Shown here in pieces: positions 32,604 to 48,807 of a DNA stretch of 64,000 bases; within the stretch, counting starts at the first letter, position 1, and each line of letters begins with the position of its first letter. The notes under the pieces are model-generated. The model was not told where the DNA came from and did no database searches. It saw only the letters and a list, made by a program, of their open reading frames with translations. Position numbers and translations under genes: made by a program. Source of the DNA: Megachile rotundata (lineage: Eukaryota; Arthropoda; Insecta; Hymenoptera; Megachilidae); NCBI RefSeq assembly GCF_050947335.1, contig NW_027473344.1, forward strand, positions 744,001 through 808,000, given 5' to 3'.

Positions 32604-35600
32604 CACAATCATACAATCTCAATCATACAATCGCAATCATACAATTACAATCTCCCAAATACAATCATACAATCACAATCATACAATCACATCATACAAT
32701 CACAATCATACTATCACAATCATACAATCACAATCATACAATCACAATCATACAATCGAAGTCATACAATCACAGTCATACAATCACAATCATACAATCA
32801 CAATCATATTATCACAATCATACAATCACAATCATACAATCACAATCATACAGTCACAATCATTCAATCACAATCATACAATCACAGTCATACAATCACA
32901 ATCATACAATCACAATCATATTATCACAATCATACAATCACTATCATACAATCACAATCATACAATCACAATCATATAATCACAATCATGCAATCACAAT
33001 CATACAGTCATAATCATCCAATTACAATCATACAATCACAATCATACAACCACAATCAGACAATCACAATCAGACAATCACAATCAGACAATCACAATCA
33101 TACAATCACAATCATACAATCACAATCATACAATCACAATCATACAAACACAATCATACAGTCACAGTCATACAACCACAATCATACAATCACAGTCATA
33201 CAATCACAATCATGCAATCACAATCATACAATCACAATCATGCAATCACAATCATACAATCATACTCATACAATCACAATCATACGATCATAACCATACA
33301 ATCACAATCATACAATCACAATCGCACAACCACAATCAGACAATCACAATCATACTATCACAATCGTTCAATCACAATCATACAATCACAATCATACAAT
33401 CACAATCATACAATCACAATCATACTTTCACAATCATACAATCACAATCATACAATCACAATCATACAATCACAATCATACAATCACAATCATACAATCA
33501 CAATCATACAATCACAATCACACAATCACAATCATACAATCACAATCATACTATCACAATCATACAATCACAATCATACAATCACAATCATACAATCACA
33601 ATCATAGAATCACAATCATACCATCACAATCACACAATCACAATCATACAATCAGAATCATACAATCACAATCATACAATCACAATCATACAATCACAAT
33701 CATACAATCACAATTATACAAATACACAATCATACAATCACAATCATACAATCACAATCATACAATCACAATCATACAATCGCAATCATACAATCACAAT
33801 CATACAATCGCAAGCATACAATCACAATCATACAATCTCAATCATACAATCGCAATCATACAATTACAATCTCCCAAATACAATCTCCCAAATACAATCA
33901 TACAATCACAATCATACAATCACATCATACAATCACAATCATACTATCACAATCATACAGTCACAATCATACAATCACAATCATACAATCACAATCATAC
34001 AATCACAGTCATACAATCACAATCATACAATCACAATCATATTATCACAATCATACAATCACAATCATACAATCGCAAGCATACAATCACAATCATACAA
34101 TCTCAATCATACAATCGCAATCATACAATTACAATCTCCCAAATACAATCTCCCAAATACAATCATACAATCACAATCATACAATCACATCATACAATCA
34201 CAATCATACTATCACAATCATACAGTCACAATCATACAATCACAATCATACAATCACAATCATACAATCACAGTCATACAATCACAATCATACAATCACA
34301 ATCATATTATCACAATCATACAATCACAATCATACAATCACAATCATACAATCACAATCATACAATCACAATCATACAATCTCAATCATACAATCGCAAT
34401 CATATAATTACAATCTCCCAAATACAATCATACAATCACAATCATACAATCACATCATACAATCACAATCATACTATCACAATCATACAGTCACAATCAT
34501 ACAATCACAATCATACAATCACAATCATACAATCACAGTCATACAATCACAATCATACAATCACAATCATATTATCACAATCATACAATCACAATCATAC
34601 AATCACAATCATACAATCACAATCATACAATCACAATCATACAATCACAATCATACTATCACAATCATACAATCACAATCATACATTCAAAATCATGCAA
34701 TCACAATCATACAATCACAATCATGCAATCACAATAATGCAGCCATAATCATACAATCACAATCATACAATCAGTCATACAATCACAATCATACAATCAC
34801 AATCATACAATCATAATCGTACAATTACAATCATACATCACAATCATACAATCACAATCATACAATTGCAATCATACAATTACAATCTCCCAAATACAAT
34901 CTCCCAAATACAATCATAGAATCACAATCATACAATCACAATCATACAATCACAATCATACTATCACAATCATACAATCACAATCATACAATCACAATCA
35001 TACAAACACAATCATAGAGTCACAATCATACAATCACAATCATACAATCACAATCATACTATCGCAATCATACAATCACAATCATACTATCGCAATCATA
35101 CAATCACAATCATACCATCGCAATCATACAGTCACAATCATACAATCATAATCATGCAATTCCAATCATACAATCACAATCATACAATCACAATCGTACA
35201 ATCACAATCGTACAATTACAATCGCACAACCACAATCAGACAATCACAATCATACAATCACAATCATACAACCACAATCAGACAATCACAATCATACAAT
35301 CACAATCATACAATCACAATCATACTATCACAATCATACAATCACAATCATACAATCACAATCATACAATCACAATCATACAATCGCAATCATACAATCG
35401 CAATCATACAATCGCAATCATGCAATCACAATCATACAATCAGAATCATACAATCACAATCATACAATCACAATCATACAATCACAATCATGCTATCACA
35501 ATCATACAATCACAATCATACGATCGCAATCATACAATCACAATCATACCATCACAGTCATACAATCGCAATCATACAATCACAATCATGCAATCACAAT

Positions 35601-35838
35601 CATACAATTACAATCATACAATCACAATCATACAATCGCAATCATACAATTACAATCTCCCAAATACAATCTCCCAAATACAATCATACAATCACAATCC
35701 TACAATCACAATCATACAATCACAATCATACAATGACAATCATGCAATCACAATCATACATTCAAAATCATGCAATCACAATCATACAATCACAATCATG
35801 CAATCACAATCATACAATCACAATCATACAATCACAAT
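32604..35838 (+). repeat. 3.2-kb block, right copy
   Basis: Partner of 25,345-28,580 at -7,259/-7,258, and of about 3.1-6.0 kb. A private change is ACAATTGCAATC near 34,862 where the others have ACAATCGCAATC. The 12-bp unit lies at about 34,766 and the 16-bp unit at 33715. Confidence 0.86.
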
Positions 35839-36999
35839 CGCACAACCACAATCAGACAATCACAATCATACAATCACAATCGTACAATCACAATCATACA
35901 ATCACAATCATACAATCACAATCATACTTTCACAATCATACAATCACAATCATACAATCACAATCATACAATCACAATCACACAATCACAGTCATACAAT
36001 CTCAATCATACAACCACAATCATACAATCACAGTCAGACAATCACAATAATACAATCACAATCATGCAATCACAATCATACAGTCACAATCATACAATCA
36101 CAATCATACAATCACTATCATACTATCACAATCATACAATCACAATCATACAATCACAATCATACAATCACAATCATACAATCACAGTCATACAATCACA
36201 ATCATACAATCACAATCATACAATCACAATAATACAATGACAATCATACAATCACAATCATACAGTCACAATCATACGATCGCAATCATACAATCACAAT
36301 CATACCATCACAATCATACAATCACAACCATACAATCATAATCGTCCAATTACAATCATACATCACATTCATACAATCACAATCATACAATCGGAATCAT
36401 ACAATTACAATCTCCCAAATACAATCATACAATCACAATCATGCAATCACAATCATACAATCGCAATCATACAATCACAATCGTACAATCGCAAGCATAC
36501 AATCACAATCATACAATCACAATCATACAATCATAATAATACAATCACAATCATACAACCACAATCGTACAATCACAATCAGACAATCACAATAATACAA
36601 TCACAATCATACAATCACAATCATACAATCACAATCATACAATGACAATCATACAATCACTATCATACTATCACAATCATACAATCACAATCATACAATC
36701 ACAATCATACAATCATAATCATACAATCACAATCATACAATCACAATCGTACAATCACAATCGTACAATTACAATCGCACAACCACAATCAGACAATCAC
36801 AACCATGCAATCACAATCATACAATCACAATCATACAATCGCAATCATACAATCACAATCATACAATCGCAAGCATACAATCACAATCATACAATCACAA
36901 TCATACAATCGCAATCATACAATTACAATCTCCCAAATACAATCATACAATCACAATCATACAATCACAATCATACAATCGCAATCAAACAATTACAAT

Positions 37000-37041
37000 C
37001 TCCCAAATACAATCTCCCAAATACAATCTCCCAAATACAAT
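37000..37041 (+). repeat. Only triple CTCCC marker
   Basis: Three CTCCCAAATACAAT units follow one another (37000, 37014, 37028). The matching site in the left copy of the 8-kb block has two (7155, 7169), and the downstream offset rises by exactly 14 bp (29,845 to 29,859). This is a one-unit gain here or a one-unit loss there after the two blocks separated. Confidence 0.9.
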
Positions 37042-37849
37042 CACACAATCACAATCATACAATCACAATCATACAATCACAATCACACAATCACAATCAT
37101 ACAATCACAATCATACAATCACAATCATACAATCACAATCATAGAATCACAATCAGACAATCACAATCATACAATCACAATCATACAATCACAATCATAC
37201 AATCACAATAATACAATGACAATCATACAATCACAATCATACAGTCACAATCATACGATCGCAATCATACAATCACAATCATACCATCACAATCATACAA
37301 TCACAACCATACAATCATAATCATCCAATTACAATCATACATCACATTCATACAATCACAATCATACAATCGGAATCATACAATTACAATCTCCCAAATA
37401 CAATCATACAATCACAATCATACAATCACAATCATACAATCACAATCATACATTCGAAATCATGCAATCATAATCATACAGTCACAATCATGCAATCACA
37501 ATCATACAATCACAATCATACAACCACAATCAGACAATCACAATCATACCATCACAATCATACAATCACAACCATACAATCATAATCATACATTCACAAT
37601 CATACAATCAGAATCATACAATCACAATCATACAATCGCAATCATACAATCACAATCATACAATCACAATCGTACAATCACAATCATACTATCGCAATCA
37701 TACAATCACAATCATACCATCGCAAACATACAATCACAATCATACAATCATAATCATACAATTCCAATCATACAATCACAATCATACAATCACAACCGTA
37801 CAATCACAATCGTACAATTACAATCGCGCAACCACAATCAGACAATCAC

Positions 37850-38790
37850 AATCATACAATCTCAATCATACAATCACAATCATACAATCGCAATCATACA
37901 ATCACAATCATACAATCACAATCATACAATCACAATCATACAATCACAGTCATACAATCACAATCATACAATCACAATCATGCTATCACAATCATACAAT
38001 CACAATCATAAAATCACAATCATACAATCGCAATCATACAATCACAATCACACAGTCACAATCATACAAACACAATCATACAGTCACAATCATACAATCA
38101 CAATCATACAATCTCAATCATACAATCGCAATCATACAATTACAATCTCCCAAACACAATCTCCCAAATACAATCATACAATCACAATCATACAATCACA
38201 TCATACAATCACAATCATACAATCACAATCATACAATCACAATAATACAATGACAATCATACAATCACAATCAGACAATCACAATCATACAATCACAATC
38301 ACACAATCACAATCATACATTCAAAATCATGCAATCATAATCATACAGTCACAATCATGCAGTCACAATCATACAATCACAATCATACAATCTCAATCAT
38401 ACAATCACAATCATACAATCGCAATCATACAATCACAATCATACAATCACAATCATACAATCACAATCATACAATCACAGTCATACAATCACAATCATAC
38501 AATCACAATCATGCTATCACAATCATACAATCACAATCATAAAATCACAATCATACAATCGCAATCATACAATCACAATCACACAGTCACAATCATACAA
38601 ACACAATCATACAGTCACAATCATACAATCACAATCATACAATCTCAATCATACAATCGCAATCATACAATTACAATCTCCCAAACACAATCTCCCAAAT
38701 ACAATCATACAATCACAATCATACAATCACATCATACAATCACAATCATACAATCACAATCATACAATCACAATAATACAATGACAATCA
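37850..38790 (+). repeat. Repeat pair at 531-bp spacing
   Basis: About 410 bp (37,850-38,260) recurs at 38,381-38,790. ATGCTATCAC recurs from 37,980 to 38,511 and the marker pair from 38147 to 38678. 531 is 38 x 14 - 1, which fits the single 13-bp unit near 38,203. Both copies carry CTCCCAAACACAAT, a variant of the marker that I find only between 38 and 48 kb. Confidence 0.87.
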
Positions 38791-41700
38791 TACAATCACA
38801 ATCATACAGTCACAATCATACGATCGCAATCATACAATCACAATCATACCATCACAATCATACAATCACAACCATACAATCATAATCATCCAATTACAAT
38901 CATACATCACATTCATACAATCACAATCATACAATCGGAATCATACAATTACAATCTCCCAAATACAATCATACAATCACAATCATACAATCACAATCAT
39001 ACAATCACAATCATACAATCACAATCATACATTCGAAATCATGCAATCATAATCATACAGTCACAATCATGCAATCACAATCATACAATCACAATCATAC
39101 AACCACAATCAGACAATCACAATCATACCATCACAATCATACAATCACAACCATACAATCATAATCATACATTCACAATCATACAATCAGAATCATACAA
39201 TCACAATCATACAATCGCAATCATACAATCACAATCATACAATCACAATCATACTATCACAATCATACAATCACAATCATACAATCACAATCATACTATC
39301 ACAATCATACAATCACAATCATACAATCACAATCATACAATCACAATCATACAATCGCAATCATACAATCGCAATCATGCAATCACAATCATACAATCAG
39401 AATCATACAATCACAATCATACAATCACAATCATACAATCACAATCATGCTATCACAATCATACAATCACAATCATACAATCACAATCATACAATCGCAA
39501 TCATACAATCACAATCACACAATCACAATCATACAAACACAATCATACAGTCACAATCATACAATCACAATCATACAATCGCAATCAAACAATTACAATC
39601 TCCCAAATACAATCTCCCAAATACAATCACACAATCACAATCATACAATCACAATCATACAATCACAATCACACAATCACAACCGTACAATCACAATCGT
39701 ACAATTACAATCGCACAACCACAATCAGACAATCACAATCATACAATCACAATCATACAATCACAATCATACTATCACAATCATACAATCACAATCATAC
39801 AATCACAATCATACTATCACAATCATACAATCACAATCATACAATCACAATCATACAATCACAATCATACAATCGCACTCATACAATCGCAATCATGCAA
39901 TCACAATCATACAATCACAATCATACAATCACAATCATACAATCACAATCATGCTATCACAATCATACAATCACAATCATACAATCACAATCATACAATC
40001 GCAATCATACAATCACAATCACACAATCACAATCATACAAACACAATCATACAGTCACAATCATACAATCACAATCATACAATCGCAATCAAACAATTAC
40101 AATCTCCCAAATACAATCACACAATCACAATCATACAATCACAATCATACAATCACAATCACACAATCACAATCATACAATCACAATCATACAATCACAA
40201 TCATACAATCACAATCATACAATCACAATCAGACAATCGCAATCATACAATCACAATCATACAATCACAATAATACAATGACAATCATACAATCACAATC
40301 ATACAGTCACAATCATACGATCGCAATCATACAATCACAATCATACCATCACAGTCATACAATCACAACCATACAATCATAATCATCCAATTACAATCAT
40401 ACATCACATTCATACAATCACAATCATACAATCGGAATCATACAATCACAATCAGACAATCACAATCATACAATCACAATCATACAATCACAATCATACA
40501 TTCAAAATCATGCAATCATAATCATACAGTCACAATCATGCAATCACAATCATACAATCACAATCATACAATCTCAATCATACAATCACAATCATACAAT
40601 CGCAATCATACAATCACAATCATACAATCACAATCATACAATCACAATCATACAATCACAATCATACAATCACAGTCATACAATCACAATCATACAATCA
40701 CAATCATACAATGACAATCATACAATCACTATCATACTATCACAATCACACAATCACAATCATACAATCACAATCATACAGTCATAATCATACAATCACA
40801 ATCATACAATCACAATCATACAATCACAATCATGCTATCACAATCATACAATCATAATCAAACAATCACAATCGTACAACCACAATCGTACAATCACAAT
40901 CAGACAATCACAATAATACAATCACAATCATACAATCACAATCATACAATCACAATCATACAATGACAATCATACAATCGCTATCATACTATCACAATCA
41001 CACAATCACAATCATACAATCACAATCATACAGTCATAATCATACAATCACAATCATACAATCACAATCGTACAATCACAATCGTACAATTACAATCGCA
41101 CAACCACAATCAGACAATCACAACCATACAATCACAATCATACAATCACAATCATACAATCGCAATCATACAATCACAATCATACAATCGCAAGCATACA
41201 ATCACAATCATACAATCACAATCATACAATCGCAATCATACAATTACAATCTCCCAAATACAATCATACAATCACAATCATACAATCGCAATCATACAAT
41301 CACAACCGTACAATCACAATCGTACAATTACAATCGCACAACCACAATCAGACAATCACAATCATACAATCACAATCATACAATCACAATCATACTATCA
41401 CAATCATACAATCACAATCATACAATCACAATCATACTATCACAATCATACAATCACAATCATACAATCACAATCATACAATCACAATCATACAATCGCA
41501 ATCATACAATCGCAATCATGCAATCACAATCATACAATCAGAATCATACAATCACAATCATACAATCACAATCATACAATCACAATCATGCTATCACAAT
41601 CATACAATCACAATCATACAATCACAATCATACAATCGCAATCATACAATCACAATCACACAATCACAATCATACAAACACAATCATACAGTCACAATCA

Positions 41701-41900
41701 TACAATTACAATCATACAATCGCAATCAAACAATTACAATCTCCCAAATACAATCTCCCAAATACAATCACACAATCACAATCATACAATCACAATCATA
41801 CAATCACAATCACACAATCACAATCATACAATCACAATCATACAATCACAATCATACAATCACAATCATACAATCACAATCAGACAATCACAATCATACA
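38791..41900 (+). repeat. Mosaic satellite, 504-bp repeat spacing in part
   Basis: This stretch holds CATCACATTC plus CGG modules near 38,900 and 40,405, an ATTCGAAATC variant at 39031 (1,579 bp after the one at 37452), and markers 38956, 39600, 40104, 41251 and 41741. The AATCAAACAATTAC module before 39600 recurs before 40104, 504 bp on (36 x 14). The part near 39,377-39,610 matches 8,149-8,380 at +31,228, and 41,741-41,930 resembles 45,085-45,270. No gene-like sequence is seen. Confidence 0.72.
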
Positions 41901-43340
41901 ATCACAATCATACAATCACAATCATACAATCACAATCATACATTCAAAATCATGCAATCATAATCATACAGTCACAATCATGCAATCAAAATCATACAAT
42001 CACAATCATACAATCTCAATCATACAATCACAATCATACAATCGCAATCATACAATCACAATCATACAATCACAATCATACAATCACAATCATACAATCA
42101 CAGTCATACAATCACAATCATACAATCACAATCATGCTATCACAATCATACAATCACAATCATAAAATCACAATCATACAATCGCAATCATACAATCACA
42201 ATCACACAGTCACAATCATACAAACACAATCATACAGTCACAATCATACAATCACAATCATACAATCTCAATCATACAATCGCAATCATACAATTACAAT
42301 CTCCCAAACACAATCTCCCAAATACAATCATACAACCACAATCATACAATCACATCATACAATCACAATCATACTATCACAATCATACAGTCACAATCAT
42401 ACAATCACAATCATACAATCACAATCATACAATCACAGTCATACAATCACAATCATACAATCACAATCATATTATCACAATCATACAATCACAATCATAC
42501 AATCACAGTCATACAATCACAATCATACAATCACAATCGTACAATCACAATCATACAATCACAATCATACAATCACAATCATACAATCACAATCATACAT
42601 TCAAAATCATGCAATCACAATCATACAATCACAATCATGCAATCACAATCATGCAGCCATAATCATACAATGACAATCGTACAATCGCAAGCATACAATC
42701 ACAATCATACAATCACAAAAATACAATCATAATCATACAATCACAATCATACAATCACAATCATACAAACACAATCATACAGTCACAATCATACAATCAC
42801 AATCATACAATCACAATCATACTATCGCAATCATACAATCACAATCATACTATCGCAATCATACAATCACAATCATACCATCGCAATCATACAATCACAA
42901 TCATACAATCATAATCATAAAATTCCAATCATACAATCACAATCATACAATCACAATCGTACAATCACAATCGTACAATTACAATCGCACAACCACAATC
43001 AGACAATCACAATCATACAATCACAATCATACAATCACAATCGTACTATCACAATCATACAATCACAATCATACAATCACAATCATACTATCACAATCAT
43101 ACAATCACAATCATACAATCACAATCATACACTCACAATCATACAATCACAATCTTGTAATCACAATCATACAGCCATAATCATACAATGACAATCATAC
43201 GATCACAATCATACAATCACAATCATACAACCACAATCAGACAATCACAATCATACAATCACAATCATACAATCACAATCATACAATCACAATCATACAA
43301 TCAAAATCATACAATCACAATCATACAATCACAATCAGAC
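41900..43340 (+). repeat. 1,441-bp pair, copy 1
   Basis: The marker pair at 42301, TTCAAAATCA at 42600 and ATAATCATAAAATTCC at 42911 recur at 43742, 44041 and 44352, each 1,441 bp on. 1,441 is 103 x 14 - 1, matching the one 13-bp unit near 42,351. The CTTGTAATC variant at 43154 recurs at 44581, 1,427 bp on, so one unit was lost from copy 2 between these points. Confidence 0.88.
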
Positions 43341-44767
43341 AATCACAATCATACAATCACAATCATACAATCACAATCATACATTCAAAATCATGCAATC
43401 ATAATCATACAGTCACAATCATGCAATCACAATCATACAATCACAATCATACAATCTCAATCATACAATCACAATCATACAATCGCAATCATACAATCAC
43501 AATCATACAATCACAATCATACAATCACAATCATACAATCACAGTCATACAATCACAATCATACAATCACAATCATGCTATCACAATCATACAATCACAA
43601 TCATAAAATCACAATCATACAATCGCAATCATACAATCACAATCACACAGTCACAATCATACAAACACAATCATACAGTCACAATCATACAATCACAATC
43701 ATACAATCTCAATCATACAATCGCAATCATACAATTACAGTCTCCCAAACACAATCTCCCAAATACAATCATACAATCACAATCATACAATCACATCATA
43801 CAATCACAATCATACTATCACAATCATACAGTCACAATCATACAATCACAATCATACAATCACAATCATACAATCACAGTCATACAATCACAATCATACA
43901 ATCACAATCATATTATCACAATCATACAATCACAATCATACAATCACAGTCATACAATCACAATCATACAATCACAATCGTACAATCACAATCATACAAT
44001 CACAATCATACAATCACAATCATACAATCACAATCATACATTCAAAATCATGCAATCACAATCATACAATCACAATCATGCAATCACAATCATGCAGCCA
44101 TAATCATACAATGACAATCGTACAATCGCAAGCATACAATCACAATCATACAATCACAAAAATACAATCATAATCATACAATCACAATCATACAATCACA
44201 ATCATACAAACACAATCATACAGTCACAATCATACAATCACAATCATACAATCACAATCATACTATCGCAATCATACAATCACAATCATACTATCGCAAT
44301 CATACAATCACAATCATACCATCGCAATCATACAATCACAATCATACAATCATAATCATAAAATTCCAATCATACAATCACAATCATACAATCACAATCG
44401 TACAATCACAATCGTACAATTACAATCGCACAACCACAATCAGACAATCACAATCATACAATCACAATCATACAATTACAATCGTACTATCACAATCATA
44501 CAATCACAATCATACAATCACAATCATACTATCACAATCATACAATCACAATCATACACTCACAATCATACAATCACAATCTTGTAATCACAATCATACA
44601 GCCATAATCATACAATGACAATCATACGATCACAATCATACAATCACAATCATACAACCACAATCAGACAATCACAATCATACAATCACAATCGTACAAT
44701 CACAATCATACAATCACAATCATACAATCAAAATCATACAATCACAATCATACAATCACAATCATGC
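43341..44767 (+). repeat. 1,441-bp pair, copy 2
   Basis: Second copy of 41,900-43,340, shorter by one unit near 44,540. A private change gives ACAGTCTCCC before the marker at 43742. Its right half is also the left part of the 1,680-bp pair, so the 1,680-bp event came after the 1,441-bp event or reused its product. Confidence 0.84.
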
Positions 44768-45660
44768 AATCACAATCATACAATCACAATCATACAATCA
44801 CAATCATACAATCACAGTCATACAATCACAATCATGCAATCACAATCATACAATCACAATCATGCAATCACAATCATACAATCATAATCATACAATCACA
44901 ATCATACAATCACAATCATACAATCACAATCATGCTATCACAATCATACAATCACAATCATACAATCACAATCATACAATCGCAATCATACAATCACAAT
45001 CACACAATCACAATCATACAAACACAATCATACAGTCACAATCATACAATCACAATCATACAATCGCAATCAAACAATTACAATCTCCCAAATACAATCT
45101 CCCAAATACAATCACACAATCACAATCATACAATCACAATCATACAATCACAATCACACAATCACAATCATACAATCACAATCATACAATCACAATCATA
45201 CAATCACAATCATACAATCACAATCAGACAATCACAATCATACAATCACAATCATACAATCACAATCATACATTCAAAATCATGCAATCATAATCATACA
45301 GTCACAATCATGCAATCACAATCATACAATCACAATCATACAATCTCAATCATACAATCACAATCATACAATCGCAATCATACAATCACAATCATACAAT
45401 CACAATCATACAATCACAATCATACAATCACAGTCATACAATCACAATCATACAATCACAATCATGCTATCACAATCATACAATCACAATCATAAAATCA
45501 CAATCATACAATCGCAATCATACAATCACAATCACACAGTCACAATCATACAAACACAATCATACAGTCACAATCATACAATCACAATCATACAATCTCA
45601 ATCATACAATCACAGTCATACAATCACAATCATACAATCACAATCATGCTATCACAATCA
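43981..45660 (+). repeat. 1,680-bp tandem pair, copy 1
   Basis: Tandem with 45,661-47,290 at exactly 1,680 bp (120 x 14). I see only five mismatches over the roughly 1,620 bases compared: 44341 A/C, 44361 A/C, 44477 T/C, 44481 A/C and 44694 G/A (copy 1 / copy 2). No indel is seen, and neither copy contains an odd-length unit. This is the closest pair I compared base by base in the window, which suggests a recent duplication or recent conversion. Confidence 0.92.
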
Positions 45661-47290
45661 TACAATCACAATCATACAATCACAATCATACAATCACAAT
45701 CATACAATCACAATCATACATTCAAAATCATGCAATCACAATCATACAATCACAATCATGCAATCACAATCATGCAGCCATAATCATACAATGACAATCG
45801 TACAATCGCAAGCATACAATCACAATCATACAATCACAAAAATACAATCATAATCATACAATCACAATCATACAATCACAATCATACAAACACAATCATA
45901 CAGTCACAATCATACAATCACAATCATACAATCACAATCATACTATCGCAATCATACAATCACAATCATACTATCGCAATCATACAATCACAATCATACC
46001 ATCGCAATCATACAATCACACTCATACAATCATAATCATACAATTCCAATCATACAATCACAATCATACAATCACAATCGTACAATCACAATCGTACAAT
46101 TACAATCGCACAACCACAATCAGACAATCACAATCATACAATCACAATCATACAATCACACTCGTACTATCACAATCATACAATCACAATCATACAATCA
46201 CAATCATACTATCACAATCATACAATCACAATCATACACTCACAATCATACAATCACAATCTTGTAATCACAATCATACAGCCATAATCATACAATGACA
46301 ATCATACGATCACAATCATACAATCACAATCATACAACCACAATCAGACAATCACAATCATACAATCACAATCATACAATCACAATCATACAATCACAAT
46401 CATACAATCAAAATCATACAATCACAATCATACAATCACAATCATGCAATCACAATCATACAATCACAATCATACAATCACAATCATACAATCACAGTCA
46501 TACAATCACAATCATGCAATCACAATCATACAATCACAATCATGCAATCACAATCATACAATCATAATCATACAATCACAATCATACAATCACAATCATA
46601 CAATCACAATCATGCTATCACAATCATACAATCACAATCATACAATCACAATCATACAATCGCAATCATACAATCACAATCACACAATCACAATCATACA
46701 AACACAATCATACAGTCACAATCATACAATCACAATCATACAATCGCAATCAAACAATTACAATCTCCCAAATACAATCTCCCAAATACAATCACACAAT
46801 CACAATCATACAATCACAATCATACAATCACAATCACACAATCACAATCATACAATCACAATCATACAATCACAATCATACAATCACAATCATACAATCA
46901 CAATCAGACAATCACAATCATACAATCACAATCATACAATCACAATCATACATTCAAAATCATGCAATCATAATCATACAGTCACAATCATGCAATCACA
47001 ATCATACAATCACAATCATACAATCTCAATCATACAATCACAATCATACAATCGCAATCATACAATCACAATCATACAATCACAATCATACAATCACAAT
47101 CATACAATCACAGTCATACAATCACAATCATACAATCACAATCATGCTATCACAATCATACAATCACAATCATAAAATCACAATCATACAATCGCAATCA
47201 TACAATCACAATCACACAGTCACAATCATACAAACACAATCATACAGTCACAATCATACAATCACAATCATACAATCTCAATCATACAAT
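45661..47290 (+). repeat. 1,680-bp tandem pair, copy 2
   Basis: Second copy, diverging after about 47,290, where this side continues with AATCGCAATC and the first copy has AATCACAGTC. The break is followed by a CTCCCAAACACAAT marker pair at 47311, as in the 42.3 and 43.7 kb blocks. This fits an exchange that joined two similar sites. Confidence 0.92.
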
Positions 47291-48807
47291 CGCAATCATA
47301 CAATTACAATCTCCCAAACACAATCTCCCAAATACAATCATACAATCACAATCATACAATCACATCATACAATCACAATCATACTATCACAATCATACAG
47401 TCATAATCATACAATCACAATCATACAATCACAATCATACAAACACAATCATACAGTCACAATCATACAATCACAATCATACAATCACAATCATACTATC
47501 GCAATCATACAATCACAATCATACTATCGCAATCATACAATCACAATCATACCATCGCAATCATACAATCACAATCATACAATCATAATCATACAATTCC
47601 AATCATACAATCACAATCATACAATCACAATCGTACAATCACAATCGTACAATTACAATCGCACAACCACAATCAGACAATCACAATCATACAATCACAA
47701 TCATACAATCACAATCGTACTATCACAATCATACAGCCATAATCATACAATGACAATCATACGATCACAATCATACAATCACAATCATACAACCACAATC
47801 AGACAATCACAATCATACAATCACAATCATACAATCACAATCATACAATCACAATCATACAATCAAAATCATACAATCACAATCATACAATCACAATCAT
47901 GCAATCACAATCGTACAATCACAATCATACAATCACAATCATACAATCACAGTCATACAATCACAATCATGCAATCACAATCATACAATCACAATCATGC
48001 AATCACAATCATACAATCATAATCATACAATCACAATCATACAATCATAATCATGCAATCACAATCATACAATCACAATCATGCAATCACAATCATACAG
48101 CCATAATCATACAATTACAATCATACAATCACAATCATACAATCACAATCATACAACCACAATCATACAATCACAATCAGACAATCACAATCATACAATC
48201 GCAATCATACAATCACAAAAATACAATCATAATCATACAATCACAATCATACAATCGCAATCATACAATCACCATCATACAATCATAGTCATACAATCAC
48301 AATCATACGATCGCAATCATACAATCACAATCATACCATCACAGTCATACAATCACAATCATACAATCACAATCATACAATCACAATCATACAATCACAA
48401 TCATACAATTGCAATCATACAATCACAATCATACAATTGCTATCATACAATTACAATCTCCCAAATACAATCTCCCAAATACAATCATACAATCACAATC
48501 ATACAATCACAATCATACAATGACAATCATACAATCACTATAATACTATCACAATCATACATTCACAATCATACAATCACAATCATACAATCATAATCAT
48601 ACAATCACAATCATACAATCACAATCGTACAATCACAATCGTACAATTACAATCGCACAACCACAATCAGACAATCACAACCATACAATCACAATCATAC
48701 AATCACAATCATACAATCGCAATCATACAATCACAATCATACAATCGCAAGCATACAATCACAATCATACAATCACAATCATACAATCGCAATCATACAA
48801 TTACAAT
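47291..48807 (+). repeat. Mosaic satellite between block families
   Basis: It starts with the marker pair 47311/47325 and a 13-bp unit near 47,365, then a section like 42.7-43.2 kb. The CTTGTAATC step is missing: near 47,720 the copy passes straight to the CAGCCATAATC variants. Later come CACAAAAATAC near 48,216, ACCATCATAC near 48,270, and the marker pair 48458/48472. From about 48,520 it joins the ladder that follows. Only satellite is seen. Confidence 0.72.

Larger units (their letters stand above)
29611..37860 (+). repeat. Right copy of the 8-kb duplicated block
   Basis: Partner of 1-8,000. It is about 250 bp longer, mainly because it keeps the section lost near 3.56-4.57 kb in the left copy, and because of one added marker unit at 37028. 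The match to the left copy ends near 37,861, where this copy reads AATCTCAATC and the left copy AATCACAATC. Its part 32,604-35,838 is shared with 25,345-28,580. Confidence 0.88.
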
